64,000 bases of DNA from Cutibacterium porci (GCF_009696315.1 NZ_VUMG01000002.1:372001-436000); one strand, 5' to 3'; counted from the stretch's first letter, positions 8,692-17,513 are shown. Notes: a model not told the origin generated them from the sequence alone. Translations and numbers: made by a program.

Positions 8692-9171
8692 TCAACCAGA
8701 GGTAGAGGGTCCAGGTCCAAAATCGTCGGGACTAACGTTGTCAAGGAAATGTCGAAACTCCTCAACAGCATCTTCTGGGCCGGCATCGAGGAGAATCCCA
8801 GCCGTAGAAATCACCTCGTCGCTGCACCAGATCGGGACTGGCAAGCGCAATGCGAGAGCCACCAGGTCAGAGGGGCGAGCGTCGATATGCATATCCCCCA
8901 GCACCAATTCACCAAACCAAATGCCGTCTTCGACCTTAGTAATGATGCACTGCGGCTCTTCCTCACACAGCAGTGCGATGACACGCGCCAATAAGTCGTG
9001 GGTGAAGGGACGGACAGGCTCCCGTTCGTTGATGGCGTCCATAATCGCCGTTTTTTCAGGATCCGCGATCCACAAAGCAAGATGACGTCGACCATCAGCC
9101 TCGCGCAGCAGCAGCACCGCCGCCCCGGAAACAGGTTCGGTCCGAATCTCGGCAACCTCGAGCAAGACCAT
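8692..9171 (-). CDS. Bifunctional nuclease family protein (DUF151)
   Basis: A 159-residue protein of the BFN/DUF151 family. Family marks are LLREADGRRHLALWIADPEKTAI and DMHIDARPSDLVALALRLPVPIW, the second holding the conserved RPSDA-like motif. Plant members have RNase and DNase activity; in actinobacteria the role is unknown, but the gene is almost always between two MerR genes next to garA (Rv1829 position). No Shine-Dalgarno is seen; TAGGGT lies 6 nt before the ATG, so it is probably read from its own leaderless promoter as well as from upstream. Confidence 0.9.
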   Translation of the reverse strand: MVLLEVAEIRTEPVSGAAVLLLREADGRRHLALWIADPEKTAIMDAINEREPVRPFTHDLLARVIALLCEEEPQCIITKVEDGIWFGELVLGDMHIDARPSDLVALALRLPVPIWCSDEVISTAGILLDAGPEDAVEEFRHFLDNVSPDDFGPGPSTSG

Positions 9172-9177
9172 GGGATC

Positions 9178-9183
9178 ACCCTA
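9178..9183 (-). promoter_or_regulatory. Leaderless -10 element for DUF151 gene
   Basis: TAGGGT is 6 nt before the ATG at 9171, between ftsR and the DUF151 gene, with no Shine-Dalgarno sequence. Confidence 0.45.
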
Positions 9184-9201
9184 GCGCGCGCCCGACGTCG
9201 A

Positions 9202-9915
9202 TTAGTTACCTGACCAATGCTCCAACATGTCGTAAACCATCGCGGTATGGGCGTGCATCATCACTTTGGTCGTCTCAGCAGCGATTTTAGACGCTTGATC
9301 GGGATGCCTCGCGTGGGGAATGAGGGCTTGCTCGATGAGTCCAGCCTCATGTTCTGCGGCCTGTCTGATAGCGCGCATGTGACGGGTGTCCATACCGTAT
9401 GCCATCAACCGACGCGCGGCGACGCAAATGACAAGGGCTTCTTGACCATAGTACGAGGCTCCTCGCTTTGGACGCACCAATTGGTGACGCTCAAGCTCCA
9501 TAAGCATGGCTTCGGTAATACCGGAAGCACGAATAAGCTCGCGCCGGTTCATCCGAATAGGCCCACGAGTCCGGACAATTCCAGGACCAGTCGGCTCAGG
9601 CTGACGATCAGCAGCATCGTCGTTTTCGGTCGGAAGGGGAGGTGCCTCAGACACTGGAGGTTCCTCACCCCGGTCCATCATGTCCAAGTGGTCTCGGATA
9701 ACCCGCAGCGGCTGGAAATGGTCACGCTGGCACGTCAGGATGTACCGCAATCTTTCGACGTCAGAATCGGAGTACTTGCGGTATCCCGATGGTGCCCTCT
9801 CAGGGGAGAGCAGGCCCTCGGACTCTAGAAATCGGATCTTCGAAATGCTCAGGTCGGGAAAATCCGGTTTGAGAGTCTTCATGACCTGCCCGATTGTGCG
9901 GACAGATCTTGGCAT
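9202..9915 (-). CDS. ftsR: MerR-family cell-division regulator FtsR
   Basis: A 237-residue regulator orthologous to corynebacterial FtsR and M. tuberculosis Rv1828, which activates ftsZ and other division genes. The N-terminal MerR winged helix (residues 5-80) reads RTIGQVMKTLK, SISKIRFLESEGLLSPERAPSG, YRKYSDSDVERLRYIL. A charged linker (about 85-115) leads to the C-terminal effector-like domain with ELIRASGITEAMLMELERHQLV. Its ATG overlaps the garA stop by one base (TGATG), so translation is coupled to GarA, linking division control to the kinase-signalling protein. Confidence 0.9.
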   Translation of the reverse strand: MPRSVRTIGQVMKTLKPDFPDLSISKIRFLESEGLLSPERAPSGYRKYSDSDVERLRYILTCQRDHFQPLRVIRDHLDMMDRGEEPPVSEAPPLPTENDDAADRQPEPTGPGIVRTRGPIRMNRRELIRASGITEAMLMELERHQLVRPKRGASYYGQEALVICVAARRLMAYGMDTRHMRAIRQAAEHEAGLIEQALIPHARHPDQASKIAAETTKVMMHAHTAMVYDMLEHWSGN

Positions 9916-10454
9916 CAGGCGCGACCGGCCCCACTCGTCCCCGATGTCGTACCACCTGTGTGGTAGGTCATCCGGAATTTACCGATCTGAACTTCATCAC
10001 CGTCACGCAATACCGCTGAACCATCGACAAGAGTGCGGTTGACATACGTGCCGTTGAGGCTGCCTTGGTCCTCAATAATCATTCGGCCATCGTGGCGAAT
10101 GAACTTCACATGGTGTCGCGACACCGTGATGTCGTCGAGAAAGATATCGGAATGTGTGGAGCGCCCTGCCGTCGTCTCATCCTGATCTAGCAAGAACTGG
10201 GCACCAAGATTCGGGCCTCGCCGCACCACCAACATGGCATTCTCTGCGGGAAGATCAGCGATGTCCTGCAAGACTCCGGCGGGAAGATCCACATTCGGCG
10301 ACGTCTCCTCGGTCACCGTCGACTCGTTGATAGTCGGGATCACACCAGTATTGTCACCCGGTGTGTCGATGGGTACCCCGAGTCGGGTCCCGCATCGGGA
10401 GCAAAAGTTTGCGCCATCTTCGTTGACATGGCCGCACATGGGGCACTTGTTCAT
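9915..10454 (-). CDS. garA: FHA-domain metabolic regulator GarA/OdhI with zinc ribbon
   Basis: A 179-residue signalling protein. The forkhead-associated domain (about residues 72-165) has AGRSTHSDIFLDDITVSRHH and GSLNGTYVN, matching GarA/OdhI, which binds and inhibits 2-oxoglutarate dehydrogenase and glutamate dehydrogenase until phosphorylated by PknB/PknG. The kinase site appears as EETS with Thr51, a single Thr where GarA has two in ETTS. Unlike the mycobacterial protein, it begins with a zinc ribbon (C4, C7, C18, C21). GAGG precedes the ATG. It lies between the GcvH-like gene and ftsR. Confidence 0.92.
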   Translation of the reverse strand: MNKCPMCGHVNEDGANFCSRCGTRLGVPIDTPGDNTGVIPTINESTVTEETSPNVDLPAGVLQDIADLPAENAMLVVRRGPNLGAQFLLDQDETTAGRSTHSDIFLDDITVSRHHVKFIRHDGRMIIEDQGSLNGTYVNRTLVDGSAVLRDGDEVQIGKFRMTYHTGGTTSGTSGAGRA

Positions 10455-10488
10455 GTTCGCATCCTCGCTCTCGGGGTCTCCGAAATAG

Positions 10489-10881
10489 TCATTCTAGGGG
10501 TACCTCCCCCATGCTCGCGAGGTATTCATCTGGGTCGAGCAACTCGTCGAGCTGCTCTGGATCCGACATTCTTACGTCGAAGAGCCATCCGTCGCCCCAA
10601 GGGTCAGCCTCGACCTCTTCAGAGCCGATCGCTGGGTTCACCGCTACAACCTCGCCAGTTACCGGCGAAACAATCTCCCAGGTACGCGCTGAAAATTCTA
10701 CGTCTCCACAACAATCACCGCAGACAACCTGCTCGCCATCATCGGGAAGGGACAGCGACTCGACCGCTCCCCAGCGATCCAGAAGGACCGACGTGAATCC
10801 CAGTCGCACTCGATGACCGTTGCCGGGCCTCACCCATAGGTGGTCCGAGGTACACAACACATCATCGGGAATCTCGGTCAT
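10489..10881 (-). CDS. GcvH-like protein lacking the lipoyl lysine
   Basis: A 130-residue protein that aligns with glycine cleavage H protein throughout: EIPDDVLCTSDHLWV at the start, the hammerhead core, SPVTGEVVAVN and DPWGDGWLFDV. In true GcvH the ESxKxxSD motif carries lipoate; here the aligned stretch is VEFSARTWEIVSP, with Ala65 at the Lys position, and the whole protein contains no lysine. It therefore cannot be lipoylated. It has Cys10, 54, 57 and 58. It occupies the gcvH slot next to garA (as Rv1826) but must do something else, perhaps structural or regulatory. Start ATG 10881 has GGAGG 5 nt upstream; no gcvP or gcvT is near. Confidence 0.85.
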   Translation of the reverse strand: MTEIPDDVLCTSDHLWVRPGNGHRVRLGFTSVLLDRWGAVESLSLPDDGEQVVCGDCCGDVEFSARTWEIVSPVTGEVVAVNPAIGSEEVEADPWGDGWLFDVRMSDPEQLDELLDPDEYLASMGEVPLE

Positions 10882-10957
10882 CACCACCTCCATGACAGGC
10901 CGACGTAAAAAATGTTCGCACTCGCAGAGTACCGCGCCGCGCGCCTTGATGCCTGCC

Positions 10958-11710
10958 TCATCTCGCTGGTGTTGCATGAGTCATTGGTTGTGGATGAGCT
11001 ATCGCCGTAATAGTAAGATCCTGCGAGGTCGTCACCTCGACGCTGGCACCCACCTTGTCTGACTCCATTTGGGAGACCAAACCGCCACGGAATTTCGCTC
11101 CCTCTTTGAGATCGTGAGGCTCGCCAATAATCGTAAGGGTGTACGGGCGGGTGACGGTGGCGCCGCTAACTTGCAGACCATCTGGGCTCGGCGCAAACCA
11201 CGTGTCGGCAACGACGCGCACCGTGTTATTGAGCATGATGGCCTCAGCCCCAGCGTCACGCATTTCTTCAACGGCATCGAGCATCATGTCTGAGGTGACC
11301 TTGTTGTCAGGATCATCAATAGTGATCGTGACACCAGGCCCGTGAACGGGGACAGTACCAGCCAAGATCTTCATCCGAGTAAGCCGTTCCTCAGCTTGCT
11401 GCTGAGCAACCTTTCGAGAATCAGCGCCCGACTGGAGCTCCCTTGTCGTGGCGCGTAGATCAGCAATTTCCGAATCAAGCTGGCGCGACGAGTCCGATAA
11501 CGAATCCAGCATCGTCACTAGATCGGCTCGACTCATGGTGGAGTAGGCGTCCTGATCGTGACGAGATCGCACCTGAGTAACGACCATGAATGAGCACAGA
11601 CACAAGATGATGGCAACAAGAATCTGGCCAGTCGATACTGAGGCTAGGTCCTTGCCAATCGTGCGCCAGCGATGCCCCGCCCGGTCTCGTCGATCGCGAT
11701 GCTCAGGCAT
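10958..11710 (-). CDS. DUF881 membrane-anchored protein
   Basis: A 250-residue protein with one N-terminal membrane helix (about residues 28-46, LVAIILCLCSFMVVTQV), a coiled-coil-like stretch (60-115) and the extracytoplasmic DUF881 domain with GPGVTITIDDPD, DAGAEAIMLNN and TIIGEPHDL. It matches the Rv1825 position. The family is linked by gene order to sporulation-type and division/membrane genes in Gram-positives, but its activity is unknown. The ATG at 11710 overlaps the sbp stop by 8 bp, showing coupling; a start 30 nt earlier is possible. A second DUF881 protein lies two genes upstream. Confidence 0.85.
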   Translation of the reverse strand: MPEHRDRRDRAGHRWRTIGKDLASVSTGQILVAIILCLCSFMVVTQVRSRHDQDAYSTMSRADLVTMLDSLSDSSRQLDSEIADLRATTRELQSGADSRKVAQQQAEERLTRMKILAGTVPVHGPGVTITIDDPDNKVTSDMMLDAVEEMRDAGAEAIMLNNTVRVVADTWFAPSPDGLQVSGATVTRPYTLTIIGEPHDLKEGAKFRGGLVSQMESDKVGASVEVTTSQDLTITAIAHPQPMTHATPAR

Positions 11711-12035
11711 GAAGTACCTCGCGCCGAATGGCGGCAGCATTAGTAAAAATACGAATACCTAAGACGACGACGACCGCAGTCGACAGTTGCGAACCCACAC
11801 CAATCTGATCCCCCACCCAGACAATGAGAGCAGCAATAGCGACATTGGACAAGAAGGACACAACGAAGACACGGTCCGAGAACGTGTGAGCCAAATAGGC
11901 ACGCACTGCACCGAAGATCGCATCCAGCGCAGCAACGATCATGATTGGCAAATACGGCTGCAAACCAGGCGGCAGGGTCGGATTAACTGCGATACCGATA
12001 ATGATCCCGACCACCAAGCCGATGAGCGCAATCAT
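11703..12035 (-). CDS. sbp: Small basic family membrane protein (DUF1290)
   Basis: A 110-residue membrane protein with three or four hydrophobic segments, matching the small basic protein family: MIALIGLVVGIIIGI at the start, IMIVAALDAIFGAVRAYLAHTFSDRVFVVSF in the middle (in two pieces), and LGIRIFTNAAAIRR near the end. In firmicutes it lies next to ylmH/ftsA-type division genes; in actinobacteria it is sandwiched between two DUF881 genes, as here. GGAAGGA precedes the ATG. Function is unknown, but constant linkage suggests a complex with the DUF881 proteins. Confidence 0.9.
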   Translation of the reverse strand: MIALIGLVVGIIIGIAVNPTLPPGLQPYLPIMIVAALDAIFGAVRAYLAHTFSDRVFVVSFLSNVAIAALIVWVGDQIGVGSQLSTAVVVVLGIRIFTNAAAIRREVLHA

Positions 12036-12077
12036 GGGTGTCCTTCCTGTGTGTCAGTGCCGTTCATCGTCTCATTG

Positions 12078-12845
12078 TCAACGATGGGGGCTCGCGTGAC
12101 TCACCGATGCCTTCGATTCCGGCACAGAAACCCGGTCTTTCGTCGTCACCTGATAGGTGATCGACGAATTATCTCTGAGGTACGTCATCCAACGACCGCC
12201 AGGTGTATCTGCCAGTTCAGCAGGAAGCTTCTGCGGTGAGCCAATGGCTTCGACGACGTAGGGGCGAGACAGCGACACGTAATCGACCGTGATCGCCGAT
12301 CCGGCAGAGCGAATCGCGGTGCGAGGCCCAACACGGTGTCCGTTGATAGCTACTGCTTCCGCGCCGGCTTGCCACAACGCATTGACCAACCGTCGCATAT
12401 CCTTATCGCCAAGTTCGTCGGCGGGCGCAGCGTTGGCGTCATCCACGATAATGCGTATTCCCGGGCCCACCATTGCAGTTGTCGCCGAGTCCAGACCTAC
12501 CTCTTCGTCAATCGGGGAAGCCGTCACCCCCTTCATGGCATTGACTGATGCACGCAACCTATCCAATTCAGCGTGCTGGGCCGATTCGTGAGCCTGAGCC
12601 GATTGCACGTGGGCGACAAGGTTTTTGCGTTCTCGCGCATCCAGAGGCGCCCGGGCAACTGTCGACCGCCATGCAATACCGATGAGCACGCCTGTGACGA
12701 GGAGTAACACCACGGCTGCCACCCCGATCGGCCGACGAGAGATGGCACCCGGGTCCTGATCGTGGCGTGCTTGGTAGTTGGGATCGAGTGCCTGCTCACG
12801 AACCTCACGCAACAGGTCCATCGACGCGTCCGGACGCTGCTTCAC
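12078..12845 (-). CDS. DUF881 membrane-anchored protein
   Basis: A 255-residue paralogue of the DUF881 protein downstream, at the Rv1823 position. One membrane helix (about residues 43-61, VAAVVLLLVTGVLIGIAW) is followed by a helical stretch and the DUF881 domain with GPGIRIIVDD, QAGAEAVAINGHRVG and VEAIGSPQKL. The GTG start overlaps the stop of the CDP-alcohol transferase gene by four bases (GTGA), so the genes are co-translated. An internal ATG at 12821 is an alternative start. The function is unknown. Confidence 0.85.
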   Translation of the reverse strand: MKQRPDASMDLLREVREQALDPNYQARHDQDPGAISRRPIGVAAVVLLLVTGVLIGIAWRSTVARAPLDARERKNLVAHVQSAQAHESAQHAELDRLRASVNAMKGVTASPIDEEVGLDSATTAMVGPGIRIIVDDANAAPADELGDKDMRRLVNALWQAGAEAVAINGHRVGPRTAIRSAGSAITVDYVSLSRPYVVEAIGSPQKLPAELADTPGGRWMTYLRDNSSITYQVTTKDRVSVPESKASVSHASPHR

Positions 12846-13495
12846 GACTGCTCACCCCGCGAATCCATACGCGGTACGGTTCGGACAATGTGGATGGTTT
12901 GGGCCAGGTAGAGGAAAAATGCCCACCAGTAGAGGGCTGTCCCCCACACTGCGAAAGCCCATCCGAGCACCCGACACACCGTCCATCCACCGGAACCGAA
13001 ATGTCCCAGTAGCACCAGCGGAAAGGAATACAGCAGGCAGAAGGTCGCCGCTTTGCCGACGAAATGGACTGGCAGGGATGTGAATCCACGCGTCCGTAAT
13101 GCCGGGACGAGACAGGCCATACACACGTCACGGGCAACAAGAAGGATGACCAGCCACAACGGGATGACATTGCGCAGCGTCAAGGCAATGACAGTCGCAA
13201 AAATATAGAGACGGTCAGCAATCGGATCGAGCATCTGCCCGATGCGGGACACTTGGTGCCACCGGCGAGCGATCCGACCGTCTAGCCAATCCGTCAGGCC
13301 CGCCACAGCAAGTACCCCGACGGCCCATCCGTCTAAACGCGGCCCCAAAGCGAGCCATAAAAAGGCGGGTACACCGATGAGTCGGATGATTGACAAGACG
13401 TTAGGGACCGTCCAAAACCGATCAGTATCCCATGGATTAGCCTCAGGAATGTCACCATGCGGCGGGGTGCGCATCACGACATCTACCCTAGCCAT
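12842..13495 (-). CDS. CDP-alcohol phosphatidyltransferase (PgsA2-like)
   Basis: A 217-residue membrane enzyme with the full CDP-alcohol signature: DWLDGRIARRWHQVSRIGQM followed by LDPIADR (D-x2-DG-x2-AR-x8-G-x3-D-x3-D). It joins a CDP-diacylglycerol lipid to a small alcohol; by position (Rv1822 equivalent) it is the PgsA2-type enzyme, either phosphatidylglycerophosphate or cardiolipin synthase. About six membrane helices. Start choice is uncertain: ATG 13495 has AAGG 6 nt before it, while TAGGGT 7 nt before GTG 13477 would suit leaderless initiation. It lies 39 bp after the PIP synthase gene in the same run. Confidence 0.87.
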   Translation of the reverse strand: MARVDVVMRTPPHGDIPEANPWDTDRFWTVPNVLSIIRLIGVPAFLWLALGPRLDGWAVGVLAVAGLTDWLDGRIARRWHQVSRIGQMLDPIADRLYIFATVIALTLRNVIPLWLVILLVARDVCMACLVPALRTRGFTSLPVHFVGKAATFCLLYSFPLVLLGHFGSGGWTVCRVLGWAFAVWGTALYWWAFFLYLAQTIHIVRTVPRMDSRGEQS

Positions 13496-13534
13496 CCGCA
13501 TCCTTCAGTTAGGAAACCGGTCACCACGTCCCCC

Positions 13535-14158
13535 TCATGACTCGCACGCCCGGCGCACCGCCACCATTCGTTGGACGACAGTGATCGCTCCTGCCAGCGT
13601 CAGATAACACAACGCAACTGGCAACGCAGCCAGGCACCAATGAGGGAGGACCCCGACCCTGGCGAGCCCAGTGATTTCAATAGCCACCAAGCTCACAAGT
13701 AGACGGTCCGCACGAGTCGCGATGCCCACCTTGGCTTCTACACCGACCGACTCAGCCTTGGCGCGCACGTAGGAGGTCGCCATGCCGAAGACCAGGGCAG
13801 CGCACGACATCGCCGTCCACAGCATGCTGTTACCCGGCCCGGCGAAGTACAGGGCCACTCCGACAAAGATTGCAGCGTCGCCGAAGCGGTCCAGAGTCGA
13901 ATCTAGGAACGACCCCCATTGGGAGTGGCGTCCCAGCTTGCGAGCCATGTTGCCGTCGAGAGAGTCAGAGAAAATAAACAGGGTAACCAACCAAGGCCCC
14001 TGCCACAGCCAGCCACGCGGAAAGCACACGAGGGCCATAAGCACGGCACCAATTGTCCCGATCCACGTAACCACATCGGGAGTGACATGGGCCCTCAGTA
14101 GAGCATCAGCAATGGGATTCATCACCTTAGCCCATCCGGCTCTGAAGTGCTCAAGCAT
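13535..14158 (-). CDS. pgsA1: Phosphatidylinositol phosphate synthase
   Basis: A 207-residue membrane CDP-alcohol transferase that condenses CDP-diacylglycerol with inositol 1-phosphate, the first step towards phosphatidylinositol and PI-mannosides. The catalytic motif is DSLDGNMARKLGRHSQWGSF then LDSTLDR, with all conserved Asp/Gly/Arg. The thrS-HIT-pgsA order is the one seen in mycobacteria (Rv2614c-Rv2612c), which supports the assignment over a PGP synthase. The ATG overlaps the HIT stop by 8 bp. The usual following genes (acyltransferase PatA, PimA) are not next; the second transferase and the DUF881 block follow instead. Confidence 0.88.
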   Translation of the reverse strand: MLEHFRAGWAKVMNPIADALLRAHVTPDVVTWIGTIGAVLMALVCFPRGWLWQGPWLVTLFIFSDSLDGNMARKLGRHSQWGSFLDSTLDRFGDAAIFVGVALYFAGPGNSMLWTAMSCAALVFGMATSYVRAKAESVGVEAKVGIATRADRLLVSLVAIEITGLARVGVLPHWCLAALPVALCYLTLAGAITVVQRMVAVRRACES

Positions 14159-14711
14159 GAGTCATCCACGCATCAGCTAGCATACGACGGCCATCACCGA
14201 GTAACTGTGGGACAGCACGAACCCCGGCGACAATAGGCAAGAAGTTCGTATCTCCAGTCCATCGCGGGATGACATGTTGGTGCAGGTGTGCAGCAACCCC
14301 GGCGCCGCCAGATGCACCTTGGTTGATACCCATATTGAACCCTTGCGGATGGCAGACCTCTTGAAGAGTACGGATGGCATCCTGAGTAAGCTGAGCAATC
14401 TCGACAATTTCCTCCTGGGTCGCGTCGACATAGCCAGCAACGTGACGGTACGGACACACCAGCATATGTCCGGGACCGTAGGGGTAAAGGTTCATGATGA
14501 CGTAACAGTGCTCGCCTCGGTGAACGATGAGGGCGTCCTCGTCAGTACGCTGCGGGGCAATGCAGAAAGGACAGCCATCCTCGGGACGATCACCATGAGG
14601 TTTATTCTCACCAGAGATGTACGCCATCCGGTACGGAGTCCAGAACCTCCTGAAGGAGTCCGGGACCCCGGCCAGGTTCTCAGCGAATTCGAGGCGGTAA
14701 TCCTCAGTCAT
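14151..14711 (-). CDS. HIT-domain protein (Ap4A phosphorylase-like)
   Basis: A 186-residue histidine-triad hydrolase/phosphorylase. The triad is [10 protein letters not shown] near residue 145, preceded by [23 protein letters not shown] at about residue 48 is the N-terminal half of a zinc site. The family includes the mycobacterial Ap4A phosphorylase Rv2613c, which sits in the same order after thrS. It cleaves dinucleoside polyphosphates that can be made as side products of aminoacyl-tRNA synthetases. The ATG at 14711 overlaps the thrS stop by 8 bp (ATGACTGA). Upstream in-frame Met codons lie within thrS and arise from a short repeat, so I did not use them. Confidence 0.9.
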   Translation of the reverse strand: MTEDYRLEFAENLAGVPDSFRRFWTPYRMAYISGENKPHGDRPEDGCPFCIAPQRTDEDALIVHRGEHCYVIMNLYPYGPGHMLVCPYRHVAGYVDATQEEIVEIAQLTQDAIRTLQEVCHPQGFNMGINQGASGGAGVAAHLHQHVIPRWTGDTNFLPIVAGVRAVPQLLGDGRRMLADAWMTHA

Positions 14712-16776
14712 CGACAACTCCGCAATCATTGACAACTCCGCGCAATGTCTCGGCAGTCGGATCATCGTTTCGGTGTCCGTCATTCCACGCTGTAATCAGC
14801 TTTACAGCCTCGTTCACGGCGATGCCGTTGACTTGAGACCCATCACGCAGCCGGAATGACACGGCACCGGCCTCGGCGTCCTCACCGCCCGCGATAAGGA
14901 CGAAAGGCACCTTCTCTTTTGAGGCATTGCGGATCTTTTTGCCGAATCGATCCGAGGACAGATCCGTCTCGACCCGAATGCCGCGCGAGCTCAACGCATC
15001 GGCGACGTTGTTGACGTAGCCGTTGAATGCTTCCGCCACCGGCACCAAACGCACCTGGACCGGGGCGAGCCAGACCGGGAAAGCACCCGCATAGTGCTCA
15101 GTAAGCACGCCAATAAACCTCTCGACGCTACCCAGCTTGGCCGAGTGCAGCATGATCGGACGCTGATGGGTACCGTCGGCCGCCGCATACTCCAAGTCGA
15201 AGCGCTCAGGCTGGTTAAAGTCGTACTGAATCGTCGACATCTGCCAGGTACGCCCGATGGCGTCCTTAACCTGCACCGAAACTTTAGGGCCATAAAAGGC
15301 TGCGCCGCCTGGATCAGGGACAAGCTGCAGACCGGTGCTCCGGCATACCTGGTCGAGGGTATCGGTAGCGATCTGCCAGTCCTCATCAGAGCCGATGAAC
15401 TTTTCTCCGTTCACGGCATCGCCCTCACGGGTGGACAGTTCGAGGTAAAAATCATTCAAGCCGAAATCAGCCAAGATAGATAGGAAGAATTCAATCTGCT
15501 TCTTGATCTCGTCGGGGGCTTGGTCGCGGGTGCAGTAGGTATGGGAGTCGTCTTGGGTAAAACCTCGCATACGAGTCAGCCCGTGGACAACGCCCGACTT
15601 CTCGTACCGGTAGTCATGTCCCATCTCAAAGAACCGCAGTGGCAACTCGCGGTACGACCGACCTCGCGACCGGAAGATGAGGTTGTGCATGGGGCAGTTC
15701 ATGGCCTTGAGGTAATACTCCTGGCCAGCCCGGGTGACGTTGCCTTTCTCATCCCGCTCCTCGTCGACAAGCATCGGCGGAAACATCGTGTCAGCGTAAT
15801 AGGGCAAGTGACCCGAGGTGTGGAATAGCCCGCCCTTCGTGATCTCTGGAGTGTGGACGAAAACGAACCCCGCCGCCATATGACGAGTGATGACGTGTTC
15901 CTCGATGAGGTGACGCAACATCGCGCCCTTGGGATGAAAAACCACCAAACCCGGCCCAATTTCCTCCGGGAAGGAGAACAGATCAAGCTCGGCACCTAGC
16001 TTTCGGTGATCGCGACGCTCAGCCTCCTTGATGCGATGCTGGTATGCCAGCAAGTCTTCACGGCTCGCCCAGGCGGTGCCATAAATACGCTGCAACTGGT
16101 CGTTGGCTTGGTCACCCTTCCAGTACGCGGCTGAGAACTTCGTCAAAGCGAAAGCATTTGCCAGATATTTCGTCGAGGGCACATGGGGGCCACGGCAAAG
16201 GTCCTTCCATGCCACCTCGCCGTCGCGACGCACGTTGTCGTAGATCGTCAGCTCAGTGCCACCAACCTCGACCGAGGCACCCTCAGCACCCTTGCCCTTC
16301 GTACCAATGAGTTCCAACTTGTAAGGCTGGTCGGCCAATTCCTCGCGGGCCGACTCCTCGGTTGTCACTCGACGCACGAAGCGCTGATTCTCTTTGACGA
16401 TTCGCTTCATCCGCTTTTCAAGTTCTGAAAGGACCTCAGGGGTGACAGGTTCTATGTTGCCGAAGTCATAGTAGAACCCGTCAGTAATGAACGGACCAAT
16501 ACCCAAGTTCACCTCGGGGTACAGCTGCTGGACGGCTTGAGCCATGACGTGGGTGGCCGAGTGCCGAATGATGTTGAGCCCGTCGTCACTGGTAGCCTCA
16601 ACTGGCTCCACGTCGGCACCGTCATACAGTTCACGCTGAAGGTCGACAAGATTGCCGTCAACACGCATAGCGACGATGGTGCGATCGGAGCCAAACAGAT
16701 CTAACCCAGTAGTTGTGGTGTCCACCTGCTGGGTCCTGGAGGTACCGGAACGGTGCAGGATGATGCTGATGGACAC
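14704..16776 (-). CDS. thrS: Threonyl-tRNA synthetase
   Basis: A 690-residue class II synthetase that charges tRNA-Thr. Visible parts are the N-terminal TGS-like and editing region ([15 protein letters not shown], the HxxxH of the editing site), the class II core with [10 protein letters not shown] (zinc Cys), [29 protein letters not shown] (motif 2), and the C-terminal anticodon domain. Full length. I chose the GTG at 16776 because GAGGAAG lies 6 nt upstream; an ATG 15 nt earlier lacks this. It heads the long minus-strand run. No T-box leader is visible in the 73-bp gap upstream. Confidence 0.95.
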   Translation of the reverse strand: MSISIILHRSGTSRTQQVDTTTTGLDLFGSDRTIVAMRVDGNLVDLQRELYDGADVEPVEATSDDGLNIIRHSATHVMAQAVQQLYPEVNLGIGPFITDGFYYDFGNIEPVTPEVLSELEKRMKRIVKENQRFVRRVTTEESAREELADQPYKLELIGTKGKGAEGASVEVGGTELTIYDNVRRDGEVAWKDLCRGPHVPSTKYLANAFALTKFSAAYWKGDQANDQLQRIYGTAWASREDLLAYQHRIKEAERRDHRKLGAELDLFSFPEEIGPGLVVFHPKGAMLRHLIEEHVITRHMAAGFVFVHTPEITKGGLFHTSGHLPYYADTMFPPMLVDEERDEKGNVTRAGQEYYLKAMNCPMHNLIFRSRGRSYRELPLRFFEMGHDYRYEKSGVVHGLTRMRGFTQDDSHTYCTRDQAPDEIKKQIEFFLSILADFGLNDFYLELSTREGDAVNGEKFIGSDEDWQIATDTLDQVCRSTGLQLVPDPGGAAFYGPKVSVQVKDAIGRTWQMSTIQYDFNQPERFDLEYAAADGTHQRPIMLHSAKLGSVERFIGVLTEHYAGAFPVWLAPVQVRLVPVAEAFNGYVNNVADALSSRGIRVETDLSSDRFGKKIRNASKEKVPFVLIAGGEDAEAGAVSFRLRDGSQVNGIAVNEAVKLITAWNDGHRNDDPTAETLRGVVNDCGVVDD

Positions 16777-16864
16777 GATTGACTTCCTCACTCGATAGCA
16801 GTCCGACGGATGTCGGACACTGTCTAATCATGCCGTACCCAGTGGGGTTGATTCGACTCCTGGG

Positions 16865-17497
16865 TCAGCGAATGAGACCACTATCCCGAGCTTTGGCGAC
16901 AGCTGCGCCCCGAGACGTGACTCCGAGCTTGGTGTAAATGTGCGATAGGTGCGTCTTGACGGTGGCTTCAGACACCACGAGCAATTGCGCAATCTGTGCA
17001 TTCGATAGTCCCTCCGCAGAAGCTTCCAGGACGTCAAGTTCCCGGGCTGTCAGCGAAGTCTGCGGAGAGCGCATTCGAGCCATGAGGCGCGTCGCGACGG
17101 CTGGGGCTAAAGCTCCTTCGCCTCGCGCGGACTGATGGATGGCGGACAGTAGTTCCTCAGCAGGCGCATCTTTGAGCAGATACCCCGTAGCGCCGGCCTC
17201 GACCGCAGCCAAAATGTCCGCATCTGTGTCGTAATTGGTGAGGATGAGGACTTCAGGCGGATTGGGCTGAGATCGAATCGTTCGCGTCACATCGACCCCG
17301 GAAAGCGCGTCAGTGCCACTACTGAATTGCAAATCAAGTAAGACAAGATCAATGTCGACACTAGCTGCCGCAGCGAGGGCCTGAGACGGAGTCGAGGCAG
17401 TCGCAACAATCTCAATGTCAGGGTCGGTTCCGAGTAATGCCGCAACCCCTGCTCGGACCACCGGATGGTCATCTGCAATAAGGACACGCACAGTCAT
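16865..17497 (-). CDS. NarL/FixJ-family response regulator
   Basis: A 210-residue two-component regulator. The receiver domain (residues 1-118) has the acidic pair D9-D10, phospho-acceptor D55 in LVLLDLQ and the conserved Lys in YLLKDAP. The C-terminal LuxR helix-turn-helix (about 145-205) reads LTARELDVLEASAEGLSNAQ and SEATVKTHLSHIYTKLG. AGGAGAG precedes the ATG. It follows the histidine kinase gene by 16 bp in the same operon, and both are divergent from an ABC exporter operon, the usual target of such systems. Its stimulus is unknown; cell-envelope stress or peptides are common for this layout. Confidence 0.93.
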   Translation of the reverse strand: MTVRVLIADDHPVVRAGVAALLGTDPDIEIVATASTPSQALAAAASVDIDLVLLDLQFSSGTDALSGVDVTRTIRSQPNPPEVLILTNYDTDADILAAVEAGATGYLLKDAPAEELLSAIHQSARGEGALAPAVATRLMARMRSPQTSLTARELDVLEASAEGLSNAQIAQLLVVSEATVKTHLSHIYTKLGVTSRGAAVAKARDSGLIR

Positions 17498-17513
17498 GAT
17501 GACTCTCCTTGGC

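Noticed and set aside
14711-14783. Longer start for the HIT protein
   Set aside because: The extra residues come from a short repeat inside thrS; the ATG at 14711 gives the usual 8-bp overlap and the normal N-terminus.
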